Source of the DNA: Glutamicibacter sp002979865
GTDB taxonomy: Bacteria > Actinomycetota > Actinomycetes > Actinomycetales > Micrococcaceae
Assembly: GCF_050030965.1 (NCBI RefSeq)
Contig: NZ_CP188297.1
Coordinates: forward strand, 1,736,001 to 1,800,000
Direction: 5' to 3'
Length of the DNA: 64,000 nt
A program made the position numbers and the translations under genes. Of this stretch, positions 34,524 to 42,598 are shown in pieces. The notes below the pieces were generated by a model that ran no database searches, had not been told where the DNA came from, and saw nothing but the letters and a program-made list of their open reading frames with translations. How positions within the stretch are numbered: the stretch's first letter is position 1; each line of letters begins with the position of its first letter.

Positions 34524-35159
34524 TCAGTCCTTGCTGGTCGGTTCGCTGGCGATCACCCGGGGTACGGGCAGCTGCTGCGCAGGCAACGGGAATTCGTCGG
34601 GCACGGCCAGGATGCGCATGGCCAGGGAAATGAAGTTCAACTGCACTTGGGCCAGTGTGAGCCGGCCGTCCTTGCGGTACCAGTGCGAGACACCGGTGCC
34701 CATTTCCATCAGTGCCAAGCGGGCGATGCCCGGGTCCACGGTGCTGAAGCTGCCCTGGCGCTCGCCGGCCTGAAGCGCGTCGGCGAAGAGCTGCTCGTAG
34801 GCGTCGCGCAGTTCCTGCATCTGCTCGCGGGCCTTGGCCGATAGCGCGCGCATCTCGTATTCGGTGACACGTGCGGTGCTGGGATTGGTGGCGGTGAACC
34901 CCACGTGGAAGGCCACGAGCAACGCGAGCTGGCGTACCGGGTCCTTGCTGCCGGCCAGCGCCTGCTCGGCGCCGGAGATCATGGCGGCCAGGCAGTCGTT
35001 CATGATGCCCACCAGCAGGTCTTCCTTGCCGCCGACGTAATGGTAGAGGGTCGCCGAGTTCAGTCCTACGGCACTGCCTAGTTCGCGGATGCCGGTGGCG
35101 GCGAAACCGCGCTGGGCAAAGCAGGCTACGGCTGCTTGCTGGACCTTTCCCAGTTCCAT
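34524..35159 (-). CDS. TetR family transcriptional regulator
   Basis: A 211-residue repressor with the TetR helix-turn-helix at residues about 8-50 (AAVACFAQRGFAATGIRELGSAVGLNSATLYHYVGGKEDLL). The start at 35159 gives the normal length; the frame runs on to 35243 without a family match. It is the first gene of the leucine-type operon and an imperfect palindrome sits 26 bases upstream of its start, so it probably represses itself and the four downstream enzymes until an acyl-CoA binds. Confidence 0.88.
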   Translation of the reverse strand: MELGKVQQAAVACFAQRGFAATGIRELGSAVGLNSATLYHYVGGKEDLLVGIMNDCLAAMISGAEQALAGSKDPVRQLALLVAFHVGFTATNPSTARVTEYEMRALSAKAREQMQELRDAYEQLFADALQAGERQGSFSTVDPGIARLALMEMGTGVSHWYRKDGRLTLAQVQLNFISLAMRILAVPDEFPLPAQQLPVPRVIASEPTSKD

Positions 35160-35184
35160 GGACACCACCCTGTGACTCAAGAGC

Positions 35185-35202
35185 CAATCAATCGATTGAC
35201 TG
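35185..35202 (-). promoter_or_regulatory. Probable TetR operator
   Basis: CAATCAATCGATTGACTG is an 18-base palindrome with one mismatched pair, located in the promoter of the TetR-led operon. Confidence 0.55.
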
Positions 35203-35432
35203 CTTCCATCCAACCGAAGAAAAAGTGTGGTGTCAATCACCATCTTCCGCGGACGGGGACACCGAGTGGCGCTGCCATCCGCACCTCATGCAACGCTCAT
35301 GTTAAAAGGGGCCGAAATATGACGTTTGCTATTTATGAATCAAATGCAAAACACTAGACTGCTTGATGTTATTTACTGTCAAGCTCTAGTTAATTCTGCT
35401 GGGCAGCTGATCAGACGCCACTGGAAGGCATG

Positions 35433-36212
35433 ATGCCGCAACCTGAACCACGTTTCCTCAACCGTCAAAACCCAACCCCAGCCGGACCGTCGCGCCGCGG
35501 CCTGCTCGCCGGTGCCTCCGGGCTCATTGCCCTGGCCGGACTGGCAGCCTGCGCATCACCGCCGGCCACGGGCGCGGACAGGGCAAACCTCGCCGGACCC
35601 CCGCAGACCCCCGATGAAGTGCTGCAGGTACTGCGCGCCGGGAACCAGCGCTACGCCGACGGCATGCCAGAACGCCCCAATCAAGCAACTGAACGGCGCA
35701 GCGAGCAGGCCGAGCACCAGAACCCCTTCGCCCTGATCCACGGCTGCGTGGATTCCCGCGTGACCCCCGAGCTCCTGTTCGACCAGGGGATCGGAGACCT
35801 GTTCGTCACCCGGACCGCCGGCGGAGTGCTCGATGACACCTTGGTTGGCAGCATGGAATTCGCTGTTTCCAGTCCCTATTCGGTCCCGTTGCTGGTGATC
35901 CTCGGCCATACGGCCTGTGGTGCGGTGGCGGGCACCTTGAAAGCGATGGAAGAAGATGCCAAGAATCCGCAATTGCCCGGCGAGATGGTCGACTTCGCTG
36001 AACAGATTGCTCCTGTTGCACGCAAGGCAAAAGTTGAAGGTTCGGGTAGCGAAGAGGTGGACCAAGTGGTGCAGGCCAATGCCCGTGCCGTCACCGAGCA
36101 GCTACTGGAGCGATCTGCCATCATTCGCGAGGCAGTGCAGGAAAAGCGGACCCGGGTGGTGGCAGCTGTCTACGACCTGGACAGCGGAGAAGTGCGCTGG
36201 CTCGATGGCTAG
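35433..36212 (+). CDS. Exported beta-carbonic anhydrase (lipoprotein signal)
   Basis: A 259-residue beta-class carbonic anhydrase. Zinc ligands are Cys105 in HGCVDSRV, His159 and Cys162 in LGHTACGAV; the dyad Asp107-Arg109 is present. Unlike cytosolic forms it starts with a 40-residue leader holding two arginines before a hydrophobic stretch (SRRGLLAGASGLIALAGLAAC), ending in a lipobox Cys40. It should be exported, perhaps by Tat, and anchored outside. It interconverts carbon dioxide and bicarbonate at the surface. The start at 35433 rather than 35430 gives the better spacing to GGAAGG. A long hairpin follows. Confidence 0.88.
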   Translation: MPQPEPRFLNRQNPTPAGPSRRGLLAGASGLIALAGLAACASPPATGADRANLAGPPQTPDEVLQVLRAGNQRYADGMPERPNQATERRSEQAEHQNPFALIHGCVDSRVTPELLFDQGIGDLFVTRTAGGVLDDTLVGSMEFAVSSPYSVPLLVILGHTACGAVAGTLKAMEEDAKNPQLPGEMVDFAEQIAPVARKAKVEGSGSEEVDQVVQANARAVTEQLLERSAIIREAVQEKRTRVVAAVYDLDSGEVRWLDG

Positions 36213-36240
36213 CTCCGATTTTCCGGTTGCGAATTAACCA

Positions 36241-36273
36241 GAAGTTCCCGCCGGTGGAACCGGCGGGAACTTC
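36241..36273 (+). terminator. Hairpin after carbonic anhydrase gene
   Basis: A perfect 15-bp stem (36241-36255 with 36259-36273) with a three-base loop. No T-run follows. Confidence 0.65.
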
Positions 36274-36612
36274 TGCGATCATCACTCGCACCCTCGCTGA
36301 GGTTGTTTCTACGATATTGACAATGCCTATGGCCACGCTGAGCGCAGGCTCCACGGCGGCAGGGCATCTGGCGAACGGGGCGATCCAGCTACTGGACCAG
36401 CTGGGCTTCCAAGGTTGCAGCCGAAACGCGAATACCGGCGGATGGCCAGCTCGCCGCTATCCTGATGCAGCTGGTCAGACGCAAAACACCCATTCCCGGG
36501 CCTTTCGGCACGGTTTCGGGATTTGCCAGCAGGTGCACTGGTACTCTCGACGCTGGATGCTAGTGAAGCATTCCCCGTGAAGAATCCGCATGCACGTGCA
36601 GTGAAAGGCCCC
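36274..36612. other. Gene-free stretch with a short repeat
   Basis: No credible gene. Just after the hairpin, 36279-36292 (TCATCACTCGCACC) is repeated exactly at 49417-49430, there also right after a terminator. The rest presumably holds the promoter of the next MFS gene. Confidence 0.35.
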
Positions 36613-37848
36613 ATGGCAGCCAGCGAATCCAGCGTCAACTCCCGCGCCCGCGCTGCAGTCGCGGCCCTGTTCCTCACAAACGGAGCACTCTTTGCCAATA
36701 TGGCGCCGCGCCTTCCCGAGCTGAAGCGGGAACTGGAATTGGACACCGCCGGCTACGGCTTGCTGGTCACCGCATGGCCTGTTGGGGCAATACTTGCAGG
36801 GTTGGCTGCAGGTGCGCTGGTGCGCCGTTTTGGTTCCGCGCAGGTTGCCGTCGTGGGCACGATAGTTACCGGTGCGGCCTTGCTGGCCGCCGGCAGCGCG
36901 CCGGGCGTGGTCTTGGTCGTGCTGGCTTTTGCCCTGGGCGGCGCCATGGATTCGATTACGGATGTCGGGCAGAACGCGCACGGGCTGGTGGTGCAACGGC
37001 GCTATGGGCGTTCGATACTGAATTCCTTCCACGCGTTGTGGTCTGTCGGAGCGGTGATCGGCGGTTTGATGGCCGCTGGAGCGATCCAGATGAACTTGGC
37101 ATTGCCAGTGCATTTGGGCATATCGATGGTGCTCTTCGCCGCGGTGGCACTGACTGCCCTGAAATTCTGCCTGCCTCGATCCGCCGAACTGGCGGTCATA
37201 GAACCTGTTGCGCCACCTGCACCCGGAACCGCCCGGGCCGCGGCCCCCGCAGGATCCCGCGGACGGCTGCTGCTGATGATGAGCGCCCTGGTCTTGATCT
37301 CCGTAGCCGGAGTAATGGTTGAAGACGCCGGGAATTCATGGTCCACGCTGTATCTTGGCCAGCTGGGGGCGCCAGCGGCGCTGGCGGCCAGCGGGTTCAT
37401 CGCTCTGGTCGGGGCCCAGTTCATTGGCCGAATTCTCGGCGATGGCATGGTCAACCGCTTTGGCCAGCGCGGCATGGCCCAGTTCGGGGGAGCGCTAATA
37501 GCAATCGGTATGGGTCTGGCGTTGTTCTTCCCCACGGTTCCGGGCACGCTGCTGGGATTTGCCGCGGCTGGATTCGGCTCGGCAACCCTGGTCCCGGCGG
37601 TGATGGACCAGGCCGACAAGCTGCCCGGCCTGCCTCCGGGAACTGGGCTGAGCATCGTCTCCTGGCTCATGCGATTGGGCTTCTTGTTCTCCCCGCCGCT
37701 AGTGGGTTTCCTTGCCGAGAACTTCGGGTTGCGCATGGCCCTGATGGTGTTCCCCATTGCGGGACTTGTGGTGCTTGCTTGCTCGCCAGTGCTGCGTGGA
37801 AAAAGCCCGCGGAGCGATGGAACAGGGGAGCAAGGAAGCCGTAGCTAG
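36613..37848 (+). CDS. MFS transporter (YbjJ/FucP-like branch)
   Basis: A 411-residue, 12-helix carrier. The N-terminal pattern LTNGALFANMAPRLPELKRELELDTAGYGLLVTAWPVGAI and the loop LVRRFGSAQVAVVG fit the YbjJ-type subgroup, whose substrates are mostly unknown. The ATG at 36613 follows AAAGG. The frame extends upstream to 36523 but without a ribosome site. Its last four bases overlap the end of the convergent anti-sigma gene. Confidence 0.8.
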   Translation: MAASESSVNSRARAAVAALFLTNGALFANMAPRLPELKRELELDTAGYGLLVTAWPVGAILAGLAAGALVRRFGSAQVAVVGTIVTGAALLAAGSAPGVVLVVLAFALGGAMDSITDVGQNAHGLVVQRRYGRSILNSFHALWSVGAVIGGLMAAGAIQMNLALPVHLGISMVLFAAVALTALKFCLPRSAELAVIEPVAPPAPGTARAAAPAGSRGRLLLMMSALVLISVAGVMVEDAGNSWSTLYLGQLGAPAALAASGFIALVGAQFIGRILGDGMVNRFGQRGMAQFGGALIAIGMGLALFFPTVPGTLLGFAAAGFGSATLVPAVMDQADKLPGLPPGTGLSIVSWLMRLGFLFSPPLVGFLAENFGLRMALMVFPIAGLVVLACSPVLRGKSPRSDGTGEQGSRS

Positions 37849-38420
37849 TTTTCGCCCCGAAGCGTGATGGACTCGATGGCTTCTCCGTGCAGGTCTTCAA
37901 TGACCAGATTAACTACCAGTTCCCTCCAGCTGATCAACGGGCTGATGGCACAGCGAACATAGTCAAGGACTTGCTGCTCGATAACCTGAACCGAACTATC
38001 CCCAGCCATGCTGACATGGCATTGCACCCTCCAGTTAAGGTGGGGAATCTGCGTGTCAGTCGCCTTGATCTCCGTGTAGTTCAATTGCGATGTCGGCGAC
38101 TCGGAAAATGCCGCTCGAATCGCCTTGATCAATTCCAGGGACGATACGCGTTTGGCCAGTCCCGTGCCCGCATCTTGCACATCCCACATCCGCTGGAATG
38201 GCGAGTGCTCGGCTATTTTGCCCAATATTCGCTGCGAGAATGCTTCAGGCTGGTGCTCCGGGGTCGAGCTGTGCAGCAGTTGGGTGATGAATCCGTTCTG
38301 GTCCTTGAGCCGCTGCCGTTCGGCGTGGCACCACCGGCACTGCAATTCGTGCAGATCTGCAGGTTCATCCAGGTTCAGCAAAACGTCTTCGGTAGTACGT
38401 CCGCAGGGAAGGGTTTTCAT
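37845..38420 (-). CDS. Probable zinc-binding anti-sigma factor
   Basis: A 191-residue protein with an N-terminal zinc anti-sigma motif HELQCRWC (HX3CX2C), preceded by a Cys in LPCGRTTEDV. The C-terminal 100 residues resemble the conserved domain of Asp23/Gls24-type proteins in their strand pattern but are divergent. No membrane helix is seen, so it is soluble. It overlaps the sigma factor gene by four bases (ATGA), the usual arrangement for a partner pair. It likely holds the sigma factor inactive until stress. Confidence 0.65.
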   Translation of the reverse strand: MKTLPCGRTTEDVLLNLDEPADLHELQCRWCHAERQRLKDQNGFITQLLHSSTPEHQPEAFSQRILGKIAEHSPFQRMWDVQDAGTGLAKRVSSLELIKAIRAAFSESPTSQLNYTEIKATDTQIPHLNWRVQCHVSMAGDSSVQVIEQQVLDYVRCAISPLISWRELVVNLVIEDLHGEAIESITLRGEN

Positions 38421-38959
38421 GACACCGCCTCGCTGATTGCATTGCGTGCCCGTGCGAGTCGCCCTCGCACAGTTGATTCTGAAACGTTGGTCACCAGGGC
38501 CGCTTCCTTATAGCTCATGCCTTGGAGCGCGACCAGTACGAACGCCTGGCGAAGCGCCGAAGGCAATCCGTTGATGATCTGCCAGGCATCGGCAATCTCG
38601 CCGCGTTGCACGGCGACGTTTTCTGGCAATTCACGGTCAGGGACTGGGGTTTGCTCTAGCACTTCATCATCCACGGTTTGCTGGTCATTGGCACGCTGGC
38701 GGATGCGATCAAGACAAATATTTCGTGCCATGCGGTAGAGCCAAGTCTTGAACGCGGCACGTTCGCGCAGCGAGCCCAATGACTGCCACGCGCGGATCCA
38801 GGCATCCTGGGTGGCATCCTCCGCATCGTGCCAGCTGCTGAAAAAAGTCTTGCAGTATTGGCGCAGGCCGGGTGTCAGTGCGGTGACGAGTTCGCCGAAG
38901 GCCTCGGGGTCCCCCTCCATTGAACGACCAACAAGCACGGTCAACCGGGTCGGTTCCAA
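38417..38959 (-). CDS. ECF-type RNA polymerase sigma factor
   Basis: A 180-residue sigma-70 family protein with region 2 (DAEDATQDAWIRAWQSL) and region 4 (LPSALRQAFVLVALQGMSYKEAALVTNVSESTVRGRLARAR); regions 1 and 3 are absent. Translation starts at a TTG, with AAGGAGG five bases upstream, a near-perfect ribosome site that compensates for the weak codon. It is divergent from the Asp23 operon, which is probably its target, and is cotranscribed with the putative anti-sigma factor. Confidence 0.88.
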   Translation of the reverse strand: MEPTRLTVLVGRSMEGDPEAFGELVTALTPGLRQYCKTFFSSWHDAEDATQDAWIRAWQSLGSLRERAAFKTWLYRMARNICLDRIRQRANDQQTVDDEVLEQTPVPDRELPENVAVQRGEIADAWQIINGLPSALRQAFVLVALQGMSYKEAALVTNVSESTVRGRLARARNAISEAVS

Positions 38960-38984
38960 ACACCCCTCCTTAAGTGATCTATAT

Positions 38985-39001
38985 CACACTCATAATGTGT
39001 G
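38985..39001. promoter_or_regulatory. Inverted repeat in sigma / Asp23 divergent promoter
   Basis: CACAC (38985-38989) and GTGTG (38997-39001) flank an AT-rich centre in the promoter region between the sigma gene and the Asp23 operon. It could be an operator or part of a sigma-dependent promoter. Confidence 0.35.
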
Positions 39002-39075
39002 AGGATTAATCTGTAGCTCTCGTCTGTATGAGTGTAAGGCACAAAAATATCCGTTCAATGAATGAGGAGACCATC

Positions 39076-39588
39076 ATGGTGCAACGCGATTCACAAGGGC
39101 CAATCATCAAGCCAACCGGCGAAGAGCTGGAACGCCAGGCCAAGGCAAAGGCCGCAAATGACACGCCGGTCCACGAAGAGCTGCGCGGTCCGCTGCACAC
39201 CGAACTGGGCAAGACGACCATCGAAGACCGTGTGGTCCAGAAGATTGCCAGCATCGCCACCCGCGAAGTTTCCGGCGTATACGCCATGGGCAACGCCGCC
39301 CGCCGGACCTTCAACTCGCTGGCCGAACGCATCCCCGGTGCCCAAGCCAACGCGGCCGGAGGCGTGAGCGTCGAAAAGGGCGAGCAGCAGACCGCCATCG
39401 ACGTGTCGATCGTAGTTTCCTACGGGTTCTCGATCGTTGAGGTCTCCAACGAGATCCGTTCGAATATCATCGCCCAGGTTGAACGCGCCACCGGTCTGGA
39501 AGTCATCGAGGTAAACATTGAAGTCACCGACGTGCACCTGCCAGAAGACGATGACGATGACGCCGAGCCCCGCGATGGCCTGAAATAA
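39076..39588 (+). CDS. Asp23/Gls24 family envelope stress protein
   Basis: A 170-residue Asp23/Gls24 protein. The core starts at GKTTIEDRVVQKIASIATREVSGVY and ends in QVERATGLEVIEVNIEVTDVHLPEDDDDDAEP, with an acidic tail. A GGAGA box precedes ATG 39076. In Staphylococcus and streptococci Asp23 lines the inner face of the membrane, held by AmaP, and is part of the alkaline/envelope stress response. Here it leads an operon with a small DUF2273-like protein, a second Asp23, a DUF6286 and an AmaP-like anchor. Confidence 0.9.
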   Translation: MVQRDSQGPIIKPTGEELERQAKAKAANDTPVHEELRGPLHTELGKTTIEDRVVQKIASIATREVSGVYAMGNAARRTFNSLAERIPGAQANAAGGVSVEKGEQQTAIDVSIVVSYGFSIVEVSNEIRSNIIAQVERATGLEVIEVNIEVTDVHLPEDDDDDAEPRDGLK

Positions 39589-39612
39589 CTGTCCTCATCT
39601 AAGGAGCAGAAC

Positions 39613-39789
39613 ATGTTACACGTCAAGTGGGGTTTGGCCATCGGCTGCCTAGCCGGATTGCTGATTGCCTTCGGATCATTCACGCAGTTCGTGGTGGTGG
39701 CATTCTTCGCCATCATCGGCGCTGGAGTCGGATGGCTTTTGCAGGACAGGGTTGACCTCGGCCAAGTGTTCAGCAAACGTCGGCGGTGA
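39613..39789 (+). CDS. Small DUF2273-like membrane protein
   Basis: A 58-residue protein with two hydrophobic helices (WGLAIGCLAGLLIAFGSF and VVVAFFAIIGAGVGWLLQ) and a basic end (FSKRRR). AAGGAGC precedes its ATG. Its size, hydropathy and place directly after an Asp23 gene fit the DUF2273 proteins of Asp23 operons, thought to anchor or space Asp23 at the membrane. Its stop overlaps the next start (GTGA). Confidence 0.75.
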   Translation: MLHVKWGLAIGCLAGLLIAFGSFTQFVVVAFFAIIGAGVGWLLQDRVDLGQVFSKRRR

Positions 39790-40166
39790 AGCAGATGGCA
39801 GAGCTGTCCTCTAGCCGTGGAAGCACCACGGTGAACACGGCCGTCTATTCAAAAATCGCTGCCCAAGCAGCCTATAAGGTGCCAGTTGTCGGCTCTGCCG
39901 CGGGTGGGATCCTGGGGTTGGGGAAGTACAAGGATTTTGACAGCCGGCCCAAGGCCAAGGCCGAGGTGCTTGGAAGTGCAGTGGTGGTCGATTTGGACCT
40001 TGGATTGAGCTATCCGAGCAATGTCCAGCAAGCCTGCGAAGACGTGCGGAACATGGTTGCGGCTGATCTGCGCAAGTATCTGGGCGTTGAGCAGGTGCAA
40101 ACCGATATACGGGTGAGCTGGATGTCAACGCCGGATGAAGGAACTAGCAACAGGAGGCTGCGATGA
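39786..40166 (+). CDS. Asp23/Gls24 family protein, second copy
   Basis: A 126-residue Asp23-like protein with a shorter N-terminus (STTVNTAVYSKIAAQAAYKVPVVGSAAGG) and the strand pair VVVDLDLGLSYPSNVQQACEDVRNMV. Translation starts at GTG 39786 overlapping the previous stop, or at ATG 39795 (with GGTGA upstream). Tight coupling on both sides (ATGA to the next gene) shows that the Asp23 pair and the anchors are made in fixed ratio. Confidence 0.8.
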   Translation: MKQMAELSSSRGSTTVNTAVYSKIAAQAAYKVPVVGSAAGGILGLGKYKDFDSRPKAKAEVLGSAVVVDLDLGLSYPSNVQQACEDVRNMVAADLRKYLGVEQVQTDIRVSWMSTPDEGTSNRRLR

Positions 40167-40714
40167 GCAGGTTCTGGCACGTTCGCAGTGCCCGCACCCT
40201 GGCCTTGATGATCAGCTTCATCGTCGTGTTGGCCACGAGCATTCTCCTGGCGCTATCCTGCCTGCTGCGTTTGACCAGCGGACAATGGCCCGGTTTTGCC
40301 CAGCAGGGCATTAACGCGGTCAGCAACTTGCGCTTCAATGACAACCTGGCAGTGATCGCCATGGTGGTTCTTACGGTGCTCGGTCTGCTGCTGTTGCTCA
40401 GCGCGCTCATTCCAGGGCCCCGGCAGAGCATCCTGCTGACTACCGATGATCCTTCAGCGGGGTCGGAACAGGCAATCTCATGCCGTGGAATATCAACCTT
40501 GGTGGGGCATGAGGTCGAGCGAACCGATTCGGTGACCCGCGCGAGCGTGAAAACCAGCCCGGCCCTGGTCCAGGTTACCGTGCAGACTCCAGCCCACTCG
40601 GTTCAGCGCGTGCGGGAAAACGCGCAGGCGCGGGCGCAGCGCGTGATCGACGGGTTGCCATTGCAGCGCGCTCCCAAGGTCAAGGTCTCAGTGCAACGCC
40701 GAGGGGGAAACTAG
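40163..40714 (+). CDS. DUF6286 membrane protein
   Basis: A 183-residue protein with two N-terminal helices (about 14-38 and 62-85) followed by a soluble Asp23-like strand domain with RASVKTSPALVQVTVQTPAHSV. It matches the DUF6286 proteins found in actinobacterial Asp23 operons. Likely a membrane anchor that presents the soluble domain to Asp23 in the cytosol. Overlaps the preceding gene by four bases. Confidence 0.75.
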   Translation: MSRFWHVRSARTLALMISFIVVLATSILLALSCLLRLTSGQWPGFAQQGINAVSNLRFNDNLAVIAMVVLTVLGLLLLLSALIPGPRQSILLTTDDPSAGSEQAISCRGISTLVGHEVERTDSVTRASVKTSPALVQVTVQTPAHSVQRVRENAQARAQRVIDGLPLQRAPKVKVSVQRRGGN

Positions 40715-40716
40715 AA

Positions 40717-41301
40717 ATGTTCAGAACGCATGTGGTGCGCCAACGACTTATTCTGGCGATCTTCGGTTTGGTCCTGCTGGCGGCCGGTGCCTCGGGCCTC
40801 GCAGCAGTCTGGTGGGGGCTTGGCCAAGGCGCTGGCCTCGGCCAAGCCCGGATTGCCAGCAGCCTGCCGATCGATCAGCAGTACCTGCTGCCACTGGGAC
40901 TCGCGCTCGGAATTGCCGGCATCGTGCTCTCGCTGGCGGTGCTGATCACTGCCATTCCGCGCCGCCCATCGGCGCATGAATTCAGATACGAATCGAGCAG
41001 CGAAGGAGTCAGCGAGATCGAGACTTCGGTAATAGCCAAAGCCGCGGAAACGGCCGCTCGAACGCAACCGGAAATCGTGGATGCGAACGTTCGAATTGGC
41101 GGCAATGCAGCTGAACCCGTGCTTTATGCGCGATTCACCCTGCGCGCCGACGCTCCGGCGAATCGAGGGATCGAGCTGGTCAATGGCCGCGTGGTACCTG
41201 ACCTTGAAATGGTGCTGGGGGTGCCTTTCTCCCGCAAGCACATCTCGTTCAGCTTCCAGAAGCCGGAAAAGCAGGATTCGAATAAGGCCGTGCTCATCTG
41301 A
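40717..41301 (+). CDS. AmaP-like alkaline-shock membrane anchor
   Basis: A 194-residue protein with two N-terminal helices (about 11-32 and 58-80) and a cytoplasmic domain with DANVRIGGNAAEPVLYARFTLRADAP. The architecture is that of AmaP, which tethers Asp23 to the membrane. It is the last gene of the five-gene cluster; a short hairpin separates it from the GlsB gene. Confidence 0.75.
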   Translation: MFRTHVVRQRLILAIFGLVLLAAGASGLAAVWWGLGQGAGLGQARIASSLPIDQQYLLPLGLALGIAGIVLSLAVLITAIPRRPSAHEFRYESSSEGVSEIETSVIAKAAETAARTQPEIVDANVRIGGNAAEPVLYARFTLRADAPANRGIELVNGRVVPDLEMVLGVPFSRKHISFSFQKPEKQDSNKAVLI

Positions 41302-41333
41302 GCCGGCCCAGGAAAACAAGAAATAGCCATTAA

Positions 41334-41352
41334 CGGCACGGGCATCGTGCCG
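41334..41352 (+). terminator. Short hairpin between AmaP-like and GlsB genes
   Basis: CGGCACG (41334-41340) pairs with CGTGCCG (41346-41352), with no T-run. It may trim or slow transcription rather than end it. Confidence 0.35.
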
Positions 41353-41376
41353 CATCTCTTGGGGAAGTAGGAATAC

Positions 41377-41637
41377 ATGGGAATAATCGGTTGGATCATC
41401 CTTGGCCTCGTTGCCGGTGCGATCGCGAAGGCAATCAAGCCCGGAAAGCAGGGAGGCGGCTGGCTTGCCACGCTGCTGCTCGGCGTGGTCGGGGCGGTGC
41501 TGGGAGGCTGGATTGGCTCGGCAGTTTTCGGTGTCGGAGTGAGCGAGTTCTGGTCATTGTCCACCTGGCTGCTGGCCATCGGCGGCTCGCTGCTGGTCCT
41601 GGTCATTTGGGGTTTTGTCAGCAGCAAGCGCGACTAG
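41377..41637 (+). CDS. GlsB/YeaQ/YmgE stress-response membrane protein
   Basis: An 86-residue protein of three helices with the family opening MGIIGWIILGLVAGAIAKAIKPGKQGGGWLATLLLG in pattern (GWIxxGLxAGxIAK...PG). Such proteins are induced by acid, osmotic or cell-envelope stress; the role is unknown. Its place after the Asp23 operon agrees with a shared stress response. Followed by a strong terminator. Confidence 0.85.
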   Translation: MGIIGWIILGLVAGAIAKAIKPGKQGGGWLATLLLGVVGAVLGGWIGSAVFGVGVSEFWSLSTWLLAIGGSLLVLVIWGFVSSKRD

Positions 41638-41683
41638 GGGCATGCGGTGAACTGCCTGCAGCCTGATGGCGCTGGCTAATGGG

Positions 41684-41718
41684 AACGGGCGGGATCCTTA
41701 TGGATCCCGCCCGTTTTC
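41684..41718 (+). terminator. Rho-independent terminator
   Basis: A perfect 14-bp stem (41684-41697 with 41702-41715), a four-base loop and a TTTT run. Confidence 0.88.
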
Positions 41719-41918
41719 CTCTGCCGCAACGCCTGCATGATGCCGGTGGGAACCAGCAGTGCCCAGGACAGTGCGGGGCCAGGTGCTGCGCGAATCATCC
41801 AGCTTGGCATGCAAGGCGCCCTCTCCACTAAGTCCATCATCGACAGGACCAGGCAGATCCCAGTCGAGCGAACGTGGCGGCCAGGACCGCCTGGAAACCG
41901 TAGGGCTAGGCTTAGGGA

Positions 41919-42512
41919 ATGGAAGATGCGCTGAAAAAGATCAGCTGGCCGGTACGCACTGAACGCCTGTCCCTGCGTCGCGTGAATTCGGCTGATGCGG
42001 GAGACCTCTGGCGCTACCGGCAGCTTGCCGATGTCACCCAGTGGATTACCGCTGGCCCAGCAACCCTGGAAGAATTCCGTTCGCTGTTCTTCGCGAAGGA
42101 CTATCCGCTGAGGAACCTGGCTGTGGAACTGGACACCGGGCAGGGGACCCAGCTGATTGGCACGGTCATGCTGGATATCGTGGATGGCTGGGGGCAAAGC
42201 GAAATTGAGCAGCACGCCAAGGGCGTTGAGGGCAACCTCGGCTGGAGCTTCGATCCCTCCTTCGGTGGCAAGGGCTACGCCACCGAAGCCGTTGCCGCTG
42301 CCATGGGCCTGTGCTTCGGCCCGCTTGGCCTACGCAGGGTTACTGCCGAATGCTTTGCCGCCAATGAGCCATCATGGAGACTGATGGAGCGCTTGGGGAT
42401 GCGCAAGGAATTCCATGGCCGCAAGGACAGCCTGCATCGCAGCGGGGAATGGATGGATTCCATGGGCTACGCGCTGTTGGCTGAGGAATGGACGGCCCAG
42501 GCCTCCTGCTAA
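41919..42512 (+). CDS. GNAT family N-acetyltransferase (RimJ/RimL-like)
   Basis: A 197-residue acetyltransferase. The opening WPVRTERLSLRRVNSADAGDLWRYR is typical of the RimJ/RimL branch, and the acetyl-CoA pocket is GWSFDPSFGGKGYATEAVAAAM (R/Q-x-x-G-x-G/A type). The end segment NEPSWRLMERLGMRKEFH is the usual family close. It transfers acetyl from acetyl-CoA to a protein N-terminus, peptide or drug amine; the target is unknown. Monocistronic. Confidence 0.87.
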   Translation: MEDALKKISWPVRTERLSLRRVNSADAGDLWRYRQLADVTQWITAGPATLEEFRSLFFAKDYPLRNLAVELDTGQGTQLIGTVMLDIVDGWGQSEIEQHAKGVEGNLGWSFDPSFGGKGYATEAVAAAMGLCFGPLGLRRVTAECFAANEPSWRLMERLGMRKEFHGRKDSLHRSGEWMDSMGYALLAEEWTAQASC

Positions 42513-42598
42513 AGGATGAGGGATAGATCCTTGATCGCCGGTGTGTTCTTTGAAAGGCTGGAAGAGAACAGCACCACCCCAGCGAGCTAGGCGGTCCC

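Noticed and set aside
36227..36580. 117-codon frame between the carbonic anhydrase and MFS genes
   Set aside because: It runs through the hairpin, lacks a ribosome site and shows no protein-like pattern.
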